64,000 bases of DNA from Rhodococcus jostii NBRC 16295 (lineage in GTDB: Bacteria; Actinomycetota; Actinomycetes; Mycobacteriales; Mycobacteriaceae): assembly GCF_001894825.1 (NCBI RefSeq), contig NZ_BCWY01000033.1:35921-99920 (forward strand), written 5' to 3'. Each line of letters opens with the position of its first letter. The first letter of the stretch is position 1. Below the pieces are notes generated by a model. The model ran no database searches. It was not told where the DNA came from and saw only the letters and a program-made list of their open reading frames with translations. Position numbers and translations under genes: made by a program. This document shows, in pieces, positions 9,801 to 18,326 of this stretch.

Positions 9801-12800
9801 TGCCGCTGCGAACCCTGTTCGCGCACCCCACCGTTGCCGAACTGGCCGAAGCCCTCGACGACGCAGTCCCCGAAACCGACCTCCGGCCCGCCCTGGTCGC
9901 ACGGCCGCGGCCCGATCGCATTCCCCTGTCCCGCAGCCAGTACCGCATGTGGGTGCTGAACCGCAACGATCCCGACTCGCCGACGTACAACCTGCCCGCC
10001 ACAGTGCGGCTGGACGGCGTGCTCGACGTCGACGCGCTGACCGCGGCCTTCGAGGACGTGATCCGGCGGCACGAGACACTCCGGACGCGGTATCCGATGG
10101 ACGGCCACCCGTACCAGGAGATCCTCGATCCCGTACCGCTCGACCTGGATCCGGTCGACGTGCGCGATCCGGCCGAGTTCATGGACGAGTTCGCATCCCG
10201 CGGCTTCGACCTGACACACGACCGACCCATCCGGGTTGCGCTGTTGCGTCTCGATCCCCGAAGCCACGTGCTGGCCGTCAACATCCACCACATCGCCGCC
10301 GACGGATGGTCGCTGACACCGCTCGTCTCCGACGTGCTCAGTGCTTACGCGACACGCTGCTCGGGCACCGCCCCGCACGGGGATCCGCTGCCTCTGCAGT
10401 ACGCCGACTACGCCGTGTGGGAGCGCGAACTGCTGGGCGGAGAGTACGGGCAGCGCCGCGTCGAGCACTGGCGTCGAGTGCTGGACGGCGTCGACGGCAC
10501 AGCACCACTGCCGACGGATCGGTCGCCCAGCGGTTCGAACCGCGCCGGCGTCGTCGAATTCGAGGTGTCGGCGCAGGTGCAGCAGGCGGTGCATCTCCTG
10601 GCCGCGCAGCACCACGCGACACCGTTCATGGTCCTGCACGCGGCGCTGTCCGTGGTGCTGTCGAGGCACGGCGCGCAGTCCGACGTCGTCGTCGCCACGG
10701 CCGTCGCCGGGCGCGGGGAACGCGCACTGGACTCCCTGGTGGGGATGTTCGTGAATACCCTCGCACTGCGGGCGCAGGTGCTGCCGGACATGCCGTTCAC
10801 CGGGCTCGTCGCGCAGGTCCGGGACTTTGACGTCGCTGCATTCGAGCACGCGGACGTGCCGTTCGAGGTGGTCGCCGGACTGCTGGGCGGTCGCACCCCG
10901 CAGGTTGCCCTGGCGTTGCAGAACATGCCGATACCCACCGTCGAGGCGGCGGGCATGATCGTGACGGCCGAGGAATTCGATACCGGAACAACGAAGTTCG
11001 ACTTCCACCTCACGTTCACCGAGACGTCGAACGACGGTGCTCCCGCAGGAATGAGCGGCGTCGCGGTGTACTCGGCCGCACTCTTCGACCATCAGACGGT
11101 GCGGTCGCTGGTGACCAACCTGGAACGGGTGCTCGAGGCGGTCGGCGCGGATCCTGCCCGGGCAGTCGGCGACATCGTGGTGACCGGCGCGGAACCCCTC
11201 GTCGGTGAGCAGCCCGCCGCCGAACGCACCCTCGCCGAGATCCTGACGGCCACCGCCGCCAGATACCCCGACAACGATGCCCTCACCGACGGCGAGAGCA
11301 CGCTGACCTACCGCGAACTGGACGAACGTTCCGACGCGCGGGCCCGGGAACTCACCGCGCAGGGTGTCACGGCGGGTGAGGTCGTGCCGATCGACCTGCC
11401 GCGGTCGTCGGACTTCGTGGTCGAACTCTGGGCCGTCGCCAAGACCGGTGCGGCGTTCAGCCCTGTGAGCGGTTTCGGTGGCCAGGGCTACCAGAAGTGC
11501 GCACGGGACGTGGCGTACGTGATCCAGACCTCCGGCTCCACGGGCACGCCCAAGGCCGTCGCCGTCACCCACCGAGGGTTGGGACCGCTCACCGCCGAGG
11601 TGGTGCGACGGTACCGGGTGGGCCCCGACGACCGGGTGCTGCACGGCTACAACCCTGCGTTCGACGCCGCGCTGCTCGAGATGCTGCTCGCCTTCGGTTC
11701 CGGGGCCTGCCTGGTGGTCGCCCCCGCCGACGTCTTCGCCGGCGCCGAGTTGCACCGGTTGCTCGCCGATCAGCGCGTCACCCACTACCTCTCCACGCCG
11801 TCCGTCCTCGCCACACTCGAGCCGCGCGGGCTCGAATCCGTGCGCGTCGTGGGTGTCGGAGGGGAGGCCCTGAGCCCCGAATTGGCCGCAACGTGGAGCG
11901 CCGGACGACTCCTGCTCAACGCCTACGGTCCGACCGAGTCGACGGTGGTCGCGACGCTGACCGAAGTCGACCCACTGACCGCGAACGGTCCTGTGACGAT
12001 CGGCGGTCCGATCGCCGGAACCACCGCACTGGTGCTCGACACCCGGTTACGCGCAGTCCCCGTCGGCGCTGTCGGTGAGCTCTACCTCGCCGGATCCGGA
12101 CTGGCCCAGGGGTATCTCGGCGCACCCGGCCGGACGGCGGAGCGTTTCGTCGCGGCCACGGACGGCACCCGCATGTACCGCACCGGCGACCTGGTGCACC
12201 GGCGGGCAGACGGCACCCTCGCGTTCCTCGGCCGCGGCGACCGCCAGGTCAAGCTGCGCGGCATGCGCATCGAACCCGCCCAGGTGGAAGCCGCGTTGGC
12301 GGAACTGCGCGGCGTCGAGCAGGCCGCAGTGTCGGTACAGCGCAACGAACTCGTCGCCTTCGTCGGCGGCACAGGCATCGATTCCGGGACTCTGCGACAG
12401 CACCTGACGGGCCGTCTGCCCGCGTACCTGGTGCCGTCCCGCATCGTCACGATGGACGCCTTGCCGCTCACCGCCAACGGCAAACTCGACGTCGCCGCGT
12501 TGGAAGCGTGGGACGACGACGTGATCGCGACTCCGCCGCGCACCGCCGTCGAAGAACTGGTGGCCGGTGTGTTCGCGGACGTTCTCGGCTCCGCCCGGAT
12601 CGGTACCGGGCACAACTTCTTCGAAGCGGGCGGCGATTCGTTGTCCGCGACCGCGGTGACGGCCCGCCTGTCCGCCGCGTTGGGCGTCGACGTTCCCGTG
12701 CGCGTGTTGTTCGAGAACCCGAGCCCGGCGGCGCTCGCTCGGTGGATGGGTGACACTGCCTCGGGGGCCGCACGACCGCTCCTGGTTCCGCGCGCGAGCG

Positions 12801-15800
12801 GCGCACGGGTGCCGCTGTCGCCTGCGCAGCAGCGGATGTGGCTGCTGAGTCGTGTCGATACCGCTTCGGCCCTGCACAACATGGTCTTCGTCACGCGGCT
12901 GGGGAACGATGTGGACGTCGACGCTCTCGAACTGGCGATGCGGGATGTGCTGCAGCGGCATTCGGTATTGCGCACCATCTGCCCCGTCGACGCCGACGGT
13001 CCGCACCAGCTGGTGATGCCGGTCGAATCCGTATCCGGTGATCCGACGGACGACGATGCCGGCTTCTCCGTCGACACGTGGAGCGCTCGACCGTTCGACC
13101 TCACGTGTGAACCCCCTGTGCGGGTAACGCTGTGGCGCAACGACACCGGCGACTACACCCTCGGCGTGGTGGTGCACCACATCGCGCTGGACGGCGGTTC
13201 GATGGGACCGCTCCTCGCCGATCTCGATACGGCGTACCGGTGCCGCACGGAAGGCACGGCCCCGCACTGGGCGCCGCTGCCCGTGGACTACGCCGACTAC
13301 GCGATCTGGATGCGCGATCTGCTCGGGGACGCCTCCGACCCCGGCAGTCTGGGTCGTGCCCAACTCGACCATTGGGCGCAGGTACTCGCGGGAGTGGGTG
13401 CCCCACTCCCGCTGCCGACCGATCGTCCCCGACCGGAACTGCCGAGCCGCATCGGGGCGAGCGTGGAGTGGACGTTCGACGACGACGTGCGCGAGCGCGT
13501 CGGCGCCCTGGCACGCCGCCGGGGAACGACCGTGTTCATGGTGCTCCACGCGGCCCTCGCGGTCCTCCTGGCGCGGTTGAGCGGACACTCCGACGTGGTG
13601 GTGGGCACGGCGGTAGGCGGACGTCCGAACCCGGCGCTCGACGCCGTCGTGGGCATGTTCGTCGGCACCGTGGCACTGCGCACCCCGGTCTCCCCGGCGC
13701 AATCGTTCGAGGATTTCCTCGCGGACGTTCGCACCGTCGACCTCGACGCACTCGCGCACGCCGACGTCCCGTTCGACGACGTCGTGGCGCATCTCGCTCC
13801 GCCACGATCCGCGGCCTACAACCCGCTGTTCCAGGTGATGCTCACGTACCAGCACGCCATCGAGTTCCCGGGGCTGTTCCTCGGCGCAGACGAGTACCAC
13901 CCCGACGCGCAGGCAACGGAATTCGACCTCGCGTGGGATGTGACCGACGCGGCCGACGCCCTGACGGTGCGACTCGACTACGCCACCGACCTGTTCGACC
14001 GGAGCACGGCACTCACGCTGCTGCGCCGGTTCGCTGCCGTCGTCGAGGCCGCCCTGGCCACCCCGTCGGTCGCCGTCGGCGACCTCGAGATCCTCGACGA
14101 CGCCGAACGCGCCCACCTCGTGCAGGGACCCCGGCCCGTGAGTGCGCCGCGGACCCTCCGCGACATCCTCGACGCCAGGGCTCGCGCCACCCCGACCGCG
14201 GTCGCGGTGGTCGACGGTGACACCCGGTGGAGCTACCGCGAACTCGACGAACTGTCGGACCGCTGGGGCCGCGCACTCGCATCCCGCGGCGTCGGTCCCG
14301 AGGACGTCGTCGCCGTGGCGGCGCCCCGCGGTTGGCACTGGCTGGTGGCGGTGTGGTCGGTGACCAAGGCCGGTGCGGCATGGATGTCACTCGATCCCGG
14401 TCATCCTGCGGAGCGGCTCGACTGGATGCTGACCGACTCGCGTGCGGTGCTCGGATTGACCGTCGGCGATTTCGCGGATCTGCCGCGATCCGTGGACTGG
14501 CTGCGCCTCGACGAGCAGCCCGTCGGTGACGCGGATCCAGCAGCACCCGACGTGGACAACCCGGCGTATGTGATCTACACGTCGGGGTCCACCGGTCGGC
14601 CCAAGGGCGTCGTCGTGACACACCGCGGCCTCACGACACTTCTCGCCACCCCCGCCTACGCTTCTGCCGCGGAAAACGGCGACGCCGCCCGGGTGCTGCA
14701 GTTGACCTCCCCGACCTTCGACGTGTCGGCGTTCGAGATGCTCTGGGCCGTGGCGTTGGGCGGCACCCTCGTGGTTGCCCCCGCATTCAGCTATGCCGGT
14801 GACGAACTGGCTCGGTTCCTGATGTCGCAGAACATCACCCACTTCACGCTCACGCCGACCGTGCTGGCGTCCCTCGACCCACAGCGCCTCGTCCCGTCGA
14901 CCGTCGTCGTCGGGGGAGAGGCACTGCCGGCGGATCTCGCCGAACGCTGGTCGCGGCGGCACCGCCTGTTCAACGCCTACGGTCCGACCGAGTTCACCGT
15001 CGACGCCTCCGTCGCGGGCCCCCTCGAACCTGGCCTGCCGATCACCATCGGAAGCGCCCTGGACGGCAACGCCGCGTTCGTTCTCGACGCGCGCCTGCAT
15101 CCGGTGCCGGACGGGGTCACCGGAGAGCTGTATCTCGCCGGTAGCGGCATCGCACGTGGATACGTGCGCCGAAGCGATCTCACGGCAGGGCAATTCGTCG
15201 CCCACCCGTACGGCAAACCGGGGGAGCGGCTGTACCGCACCGGCGACGTGGTGCGGCGTGACCCGAACGGTGAACTGGAATACCTGGGTCGCAGTGACTC
15301 CCAGGTGAAGATCCGCGGAATCCGGGTGGAGCCCGCAGAGGTCGACGCCGTGCTGCTCCGGCACCCCGACGTCGAGTTCGCCGTGACGATTGCGGTGCCG
15401 ACCTCCACGGACACCGTCCTCGCGTCCTACGTCGGGGGTGCCTCGAATCCGACGCCCACGTCCGTCCGTGACTACGCACGCGGCCGACTGCCGCGGCACC
15501 TGATCCCGGCCTCGGTGACGGTCGTGGACACACTGCCGCTCCTGCCGTCCGGCAAACTCGACCGCGCCGCACTGCCGGTGCCGACGATCGAGCTCACCGA
15601 ATCCGTGCTGCCCGCAGGCGAACTCGAAGAGGCGATCGCGGCGGCATTCGGGGAAGTCCTGGGCCGTGACGAGGTGCCCGCCGACGAAGCCTTCTTCACC
15701 CTCGGCGGCACGTCGATGGGAGCCGCTTCGGTGGCGACCGAACTGCGCCGCCGGCTGGAACGCGACGTGCCCATCGAGTGGATCTTCACCGACCCCACCG

Positions 15801-16537
15801 TGCAGCGCCTGGCCGCGCGGATCGAAGACGGCGCCCGGCTCGAAAGCTTCTTCGACACCCTGGTCGAACTCCGCCCCGCAGAGGTGGGAGTGCCCCTGTT
15901 CTGCGTGCATCCGCTCAGCGGATTGGCCTGGTGTTTCAGCGGTCTCGCGGATCACGTCGGCGATCGTCCGCTGTACGGAGTGCAGGCGACGGGTGCGCCG
16001 GACCTACCCGAAACGCTGCCGGAGTTGGCCGCGCGGTATGTCGACGCGATCCGGGTCGTTCAACCGGAAGGTCCCTACCACCTGCTGGGGTGGTCGCTCG
16101 GCGGCACCATCGCCCACGAGATGGCCATTCAGCTCCGGGAAGCCGGCCACGAGGTGGCGCCGCCGGCCCTCCTCGACACCCTTCTGCCGCAGCATCAATC
16201 GCCCGAACCGGAAACCCTGAGTGAGGACGAGTTGATCGCGCAGTTCGGCTCGTACGTCAGCGTCGACCGGCTGCGTGAGATCCGGGCGGTGATCGAGCGA
16301 CTCGAGATGATCGCGTCGACCCACAGCCCGCGCGTGCTCCACGGCGACCTCGAAGTCTTCGTCGCCGCCCGAGACCTGAACCGGCACCCGGATGTGGTCG
16401 ATGCCTGGCGTCGCCACGCCGACGGCGTCGTCACCGGGCACCACATCGACACCACGCACTCCGAGATGGCGGATCCAGGCCCGCTCGCCGAGATCGGCCG
16501 ACTGCTGCGGAGATCGGGGGAGCACGGCGAACCGTGA
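3848..16537 (+). CDS. Four-module non-ribosomal peptide synthetase, C-A-T x4 with thioesterase
   Basis: About 4229 residues, counted from GTG 3848, which has GAGGG at 3839-3843; GTG 3824 is an alternative start. Domains: starter C with HHLVMDG at 136; A1 core YTSGSTG at 583; T1 Ser967; C2 HHIAADA at 1152; A2 YTSGTTG at 1588; T2 Ser1967; C3 HHIAADG at 2147; A3 QTSGSTG at 2560; T3 Ser2931; C4 HHIALDG at 3110; A4 YTSGSTG at 3577; T4 Ser3956; thioesterase GWSLGG with Ser4083. The starter C resembles the N-terminal C domain of EntF, which takes an acyl group from a carrier in trans. Pocket residues read by eye against GrsA: A1 DFWNIGMVH (Thr code), A2 DMLCMGAMY, A3 DALLGGAVV, A4 DVFTVGAVD, the last three not assigned. 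There is no epimerase. A1 carries a palindromic insertion (5526-5575), and A2 and A3 have very short spacers before the ATP-binding loop. Product unknown; an acylated tetrapeptide starting with Thr is inferred. Confidence 0.93.
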   Translation: MAEVSSFPLSRAQQALWFAQQLDPDVPLTIAQYVEVRGFLDLDALVAATDRACRELESPVIRLVDAPGEPWQLVDQSISDALTYLDLRESDDPVGDARRWMAESYSRPIDVLADRLIAATLLHLGDGHYYWYSYVHHLVMDGHGAMVLMNRVAELYTHRLNGTEAPQSNAMSLRELHDSEEAYRQSSRYAKDQDYWAARTVELPAPARLSHRAESSGAQSRVASRMMDPEVATRIEDLARLWNSSDVPVVVAAFAAYLSRLTGTTDIVLTLPVSARTTAAARRSAGMVANTVPLRLRADPAVGIRELVRRVQLELTGALRHQRFRSEEMRCAGVASTRRDFGPRVNIMNFYRQIALGDLVGEFTVLPAGKIDDLAVNLYPSVAGQATRVDFTANPRLYSDNEVSALLSRFMNFLAAFTAAGPEDVLGALEVLTADERAEATTENPGRAPDAAFLHELFLDRVTDRPDAVAVTCGEQSLTYAELDERSAAVAASLSETGVVAGDVVAVVLPQSPDLIATIIGVVRAGGVYLPVDPQYPPERIQYLLDDAEPVAVIADAASPPVSTSYPRAVNKYSRARSAYVIYTSGSTGRPKGVLVTHANVLSLLTNTRDEFGFGPDDVWTMFHSAAFDFSVWEMWGALTTGGRLVLVDHFTARSPHEFQDLLVREGVTVLNQTPSAFGQLAEVDDPADLPVRLLIFGGEALDPTQVWPWLERHSGVRAVNMYGITETTVHVTAAELDPPAHDASATIGRALPGVHTYVLDGALRPVPPGSVGELYVAGAQVSSGYLHRPSLTAERFVANPFVAGAVMYRSGDRVRYRGGGRLDYIGRTDTQVELRGYRIEPGEIEAVLLGHPDVERAVVVLRDTTVGRRLVGYVVTDADPATLTRHLRTILPDHMVPGALVSLPAIPLTVNGKVDRTALPDPGVLTADGQGTHTPIEDVVADVFAEVLGGTEVGTRHNFFDLGGNSLLATRVSARVSAVFDIDVTVKDVFEAATVAELAARVEERSGAGRRRPPLRPVTGDGRIPLSPAQQRMWFVNQFDTGAAGYNLPLVVRLDGELDVHALASAAHDLIERHRTLRTVYPSDADGAHQVVLDAADVVLELAPIALPEDAVAAHLRAFADNGFDVSVEAPIRSRLYRVGPDAHVFALVVHHIAADAWSLTPLIRDTMTAYQARLADRGPEWPPLPVQYSDYSVWQRAVLEEASADTLRQYWLDTLADLPEQVTVPADHPRPAAASGHAGTVGIELDEQVHDALNALARNGRATTFMVLHAALAAVLSRYSGSRDVPIGTAVAGRTDPQLDDMVGMFAGTLVLRTAVDPSATFTELLAHVHEQDIAAYTHADMPFETLVELLNPARSTSHHPLFQVALSMQRGRPGQVTLPGLTVTPVGDVVDRANFDLQLTVTESGPGGRLHLDFGYDADLYDHSSIEQFASRLVRFLEAVCADPLLPVGDVDLFDAAERAALVPAVGPAAPAPSTLREILTRGVVVAPDAVAVSGGGVELTYRELDARSDAVARELAETGAGPGSLVPWADPRSVDSVVRLWAIAKTGAAPVLFDPARTAFTPREWESVPGHTVPLTSEVAYVVYTSGTTGTPKGAVVTHDGLAALAADLRERYAAGPGSRMVHRGAAGFDMTLLEVLVAGASGATLVVAADAEYAGPALAELMARERITHACMTPTILATLGDRALPDLQVLMVGGERLSPELTNRWAAGRRLYNAYGPAETTMYSFSTGPLVAREPVSVGAPVHGVSAVVLDDRLRPVPPGLPGELYLAGSGLARGYRDQPRLTAERFVAADDGTRRYRTGDLVRWRKIADGFELEYLGRNDSQIKMRGVRIEPAEIDTVTARLTDVAFAATVVRLTGAGTEMLVSYVLPNEHLDTHDLRRRLAEVLPSYLVPTAVVVLDAAPPTVNGKLDLRSLPLPELAVAENAAPDTDTERAVAAVFADVLGSGSVGRGTHFFDAGGNSLLATQLTARLTDSLGHAVPLRTLFAHPTVAELAEALDDAVPETDLRPALVARPRPDRIPLSRSQYRMWVLNRNDPDSPTYNLPATVRLDGVLDVDALTAAFEDVIRRHETLRTRYPMDGHPYQEILDPVPLDLDPVDVRDPAEFMDEFASRGFDLTHDRPIRVALLRLDPRSHVLAVNIHHIAADGWSLTPLVSDVLSAYATRCSGTAPHGDPLPLQYADYAVWERELLGGEYGQRRVEHWRRVLDGVDGTAPLPTDRSPSGSNRAGVVEFEVSAQVQQAVHLLAAQHHATPFMVLHAALSVVLSRHGAQSDVVVATAVAGRGERALDSLVGMFVNTLALRAQVLPDMPFTGLVAQVRDFDVAAFEHADVPFEVVAGLLGGRTPQVALALQNMPIPTVEAAGMIVTAEEFDTGTTKFDFHLTFTETSNDGAPAGMSGVAVYSAALFDHQTVRSLVTNLERVLEAVGADPARAVGDIVVTGAEPLVGEQPAAERTLAEILTATAARYPDNDALTDGESTLTYRELDERSDARARELTAQGVTAGEVVPIDLPRSSDFVVELWAVAKTGAAFSPVSGFGGQGYQKCARDVAYVIQTSGSTGTPKAVAVTHRGLGPLTAEVVRRYRVGPDDRVLHGYNPAFDAALLEMLLAFGSGACLVVAPADVFAGAELHRLLADQRVTHYLSTPSVLATLEPRGLESVRVVGVGGEALSPELAATWSAGRLLLNAYGPTESTVVATLTEVDPLTANGPVTIGGPIAGTTALVLDTRLRAVPVGAVGELYLAGSGLAQGYLGAPGRTAERFVAATDGTRMYRTGDLVHRRADGTLAFLGRGDRQVKLRGMRIEPAQVEAALAELRGVEQAAVSVQRNELVAFVGGTGIDSGTLRQHLTGRLPAYLVPSRIVTMDALPLTANGKLDVAALEAWDDDVIATPPRTAVEELVAGVFADVLGSARIGTGHNFFEAGGDSLSATAVTARLSAALGVDVPVRVLFENPSPAALARWMGDTASGAARPLLVPRASGARVPLSPAQQRMWLLSRVDTASALHNMVFVTRLGNDVDVDALELAMRDVLQRHSVLRTICPVDADGPHQLVMPVESVSGDPTDDDAGFSVDTWSARPFDLTCEPPVRVTLWRNDTGDYTLGVVVHHIALDGGSMGPLLADLDTAYRCRTEGTAPHWAPLPVDYADYAIWMRDLLGDASDPGSLGRAQLDHWAQVLAGVGAPLPLPTDRPRPELPSRIGASVEWTFDDDVRERVGALARRRGTTVFMVLHAALAVLLARLSGHSDVVVGTAVGGRPNPALDAVVGMFVGTVALRTPVSPAQSFEDFLADVRTVDLDALAHADVPFDDVVAHLAPPRSAAYNPLFQVMLTYQHAIEFPGLFLGADEYHPDAQATEFDLAWDVTDAADALTVRLDYATDLFDRSTALTLLRRFAAVVEAALATPSVAVGDLEILDDAERAHLVQGPRPVSAPRTLRDILDARARATPTAVAVVDGDTRWSYRELDELSDRWGRALASRGVGPEDVVAVAAPRGWHWLVAVWSVTKAGAAWMSLDPGHPAERLDWMLTDSRAVLGLTVGDFADLPRSVDWLRLDEQPVGDADPAAPDVDNPAYVIYTSGSTGRPKGVVVTHRGLTTLLATPAYASAAENGDAARVLQLTSPTFDVSAFEMLWAVALGGTLVVAPAFSYAGDELARFLMSQNITHFTLTPTVLASLDPQRLVPSTVVVGGEALPADLAERWSRRHRLFNAYGPTEFTVDASVAGPLEPGLPITIGSALDGNAAFVLDARLHPVPDGVTGELYLAGSGIARGYVRRSDLTAGQFVAHPYGKPGERLYRTGDVVRRDPNGELEYLGRSDSQVKIRGIRVEPAEVDAVLLRHPDVEFAVTIAVPTSTDTVLASYVGGASNPTPTSVRDYARGRLPRHLIPASVTVVDTLPLLPSGKLDRAALPVPTIELTESVLPAGELEEAIAAAFGEVLGRDEVPADEAFFTLGGTSMGAASVATELRRRLERDVPIEWIFTDPTVQRLAARIEDGARLESFFDTLVELRPAEVGVPLFCVHPLSGLAWCFSGLADHVGDRPLYGVQATGAPDLPETLPELAARYVDAIRVVQPEGPYHLLGWSLGGTIAHEMAIQLREAGHEVAPPALLDTLLPQHQSPEPETLSEDELIAQFGSYVSVDRLREIRAVIERLEMIASTHSPRVLHGDLEVFVAARDLNRHPDVVDAWRRHADGVVTGHHIDTTHSEMADPGPLAEIGRLLRRSGEHGEP
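5526..5575. repeat. Palindromic element inserted in frame in the A1 domain
   Basis: The 40-bp core 5531-5570 matches the intact palindrome at 62774-62813 except for three changes in the left arm (A to C, A to C, G to A). The right arm GCGGTTAATAAGTACTCAC is identical in both copies. Five further outer base pairs (CGCCC/GGGCG) extend the hairpin here. Read in the NRPS frame, the intact copy would contain TAA; here that codon is TAC (5543-5545). It encodes roughly VSTSYPRAVNKYSR, in the spacer between the A2 and A3 core motifs of the adenylation domain. Confidence 0.85.
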
Positions 16538-16658
16538 CGCACGTGACGCCGACAGTGGAACTCATCACTAGGATGTAGCGATTCAGTCGGGTCAAGACGA
16601 TGTGAATGACAGCTCGATCGCGCCGCCGCGCGCGACGCAATGTGGAAGAGACTCGATA

Positions 16659-18326
16659 ATGGAAATTCAGGACTACCTGCGAATTCTGCAATCACGATGG
16701 AAAATCATCGCGATCACCACCGTGGTGGCGATCCTCGGTGCGCTGGGAGCGTCGTTGCTGACGACGCCGATCTACGAAGCGTCGACACGGCTGTTCGTCT
16801 CGACGTCCGCCGGATCGTCGGTGAACGAGGTCTACCAGGGAAACCTGTTCTCGCAGCAGCGGGTGACGTCCTACACGAAACTGCTCACCGGCGAGACGCT
16901 CGCGCAGCGGACGATCGACAAGCTCGATCTCGGCGGCACGGCCTCGGCGCTCGCCTCACAGGTGAAGGCCAGCTCCGCGCCCGACACCGTTCTGATCGAC
17001 GTCAAGGTGCAGGATCCGTCGCCGGAACGCGCCCGCGACATCGCCAACGCCCTGTCCGATGAGTTCGTCGTCATGGCCCGGGAGCTCGAGACCCCGGAGA
17101 GGGGCGGCGCCCCCGCCGCTCGCGTCGTGGTCGAACAGCAGGCGCAGACCCCGTCCGCTCCCGTCTCGCCCAAGACTCTGCGCAACCTCGCGCTGGGTGC
17201 CGCGGTCGGGCTCCTGCTCGGCATCGCGTTCGCCGTCTTGCGTGATCGCCTCGACAACACGATCAAGGATCGGCGCACGGTCGAGGAACTCGCCGGTTCC
17301 GCACTGATCGGCACCATCCCGTTCGACAAGGAGCGGCAGACGCAGCAGGCGATCAACTTCGCTGAAGGCAACTCGTCGAGCGCCGAGTCCTACCGGGAGC
17401 TGCGTACGAACCTGCAGTTCCTCGAGGTCGACAACCCGCCGCGCGTCATCGTCGTCACCAGTTCGCTGCCCACCGAAGGAAAGACCACCACCGCGATCAA
17501 CATCGCCCTCGTGCTGGCGGAGGGCGGCCAGAATGTGTGCCTGGTCGAGGGCGACCTCCGCAAGCCTCGGGTGTCGAAGTACCTCGGTGTCGTCGGTTCC
17601 GTCGGTCTCAGCAGTGTGCTGGCCGGCAAGGCCGACCTCGACGCGGTGCTCCAGCCGACGCAGTACACGGGTCTCACGGTGTTGGCGTCCGGACCGATCC
17701 CCCCGAACCCGAGTGAGCTTCTCGGAACGGAGACGGCCCGCCAGGTCCTCGCCGATCTGCGGGGACGATTCGACTACGTGATCGTAGACGCATCACCGTT
17801 GCTGCCGGTCACCGACGCGACCGTGCTCACCGCGATGTCGGACGGTGCGCTGGTCATCGCGCGTCACGCCGAAACCAAGCGCGACCAGCTGTCGCGGGCG
17901 GTGGGCAACCTGCACAGCGTGGGGGCCACCATCCTCGGAACGATCATCACCATGACGCCGAGCCGCGGGCGGGGTGTCTACGAGTACAAGTACTACTACG
18001 AGACCGACAAGTCCCTGCCGCAGATGCAGCCGGCCGTTCCCGTGCAACCGCCTGCACACCAGCAACCGGCGCCGCACGTTCGTGAGGAGTACACCCCGCA
18101 GTCGTACGGTCCGAACGGCGGAAATCGGCAGGAAGTCCCGGCCTACCAGGGCGCACCCGCATACCAGGGCGACCAGAGCCAGCAGTGGTACGGGGCTCCC
18201 GACCACTACGGTCACGAGCAGCAGGCGGGCGCACCGATGCCTCCCGCACCGAGGCGCACCCGCCGCTACCGTGAAGACCAGGAAGCCTGGTCAGAGGCGG
18301 ACGCTCCGCGCGATCACACCCAGTAG
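16659..18326 (+). CDS. Wzz-type chain-length domain fused to BY-family tyrosine autokinase
   Basis: A 555-residue membrane protein that controls polysaccharide chain length and export. The N-terminus (MEIQDYLRILQSRWKII) is a Wzz domain with a first membrane helix near 15-38 and a second near 180-200 (LRNLALGAAVGLLLGIAFAV). The cytoplasmic kinase follows, with Walker A LPTEGKTTT (Lys275), the A' motif VCLVEGDLRKPR and Walker B YVIVDASP (Asp377). A Tyr cluster YEYKYYYE at 441-448 and a Tyr-, Pro- and Gln-rich tail are the likely autophosphorylation sites. ATG 16659 is chosen for the GGAAGAG nine bases upstream and because the Wzz domain begins there. The last 36 bp overlap the convergent phosphatase gene, its expected antagonist. 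Confidence 0.92.
   Translation: MEIQDYLRILQSRWKIIAITTVVAILGALGASLLTTPIYEASTRLFVSTSAGSSVNEVYQGNLFSQQRVTSYTKLLTGETLAQRTIDKLDLGGTASALASQVKASSAPDTVLIDVKVQDPSPERARDIANALSDEFVVMARELETPERGGAPAARVVVEQQAQTPSAPVSPKTLRNLALGAAVGLLLGIAFAVLRDRLDNTIKDRRTVEELAGSALIGTIPFDKERQTQQAINFAEGNSSSAESYRELRTNLQFLEVDNPPRVIVVTSSLPTEGKTTTAINIALVLAEGGQNVCLVEGDLRKPRVSKYLGVVGSVGLSSVLAGKADLDAVLQPTQYTGLTVLASGPIPPNPSELLGTETARQVLADLRGRFDYVIVDASPLLPVTDATVLTAMSDGALVIARHAETKRDQLSRAVGNLHSVGATILGTIITMTPSRGRGVYEYKYYYETDKSLPQMQPAVPVQPPAHQQPAPHVREEYTPQSYGPNGGNRQEVPAYQGAPAYQGDQSQQWYGAPDHYGHEQQAGAPMPPAPRRTRRYREDQEAWSEADAPRDHTQ

Noticed and set aside
7787..11785. A 1332-codon open frame on the minus strand inside the first NRPS
   Set aside because: It is antisense to well-supported NRPS domains, rich in Arg, Gly and His as expected of shadow frames in high-GC DNA, and shows no recognisable domain or ribosome site.
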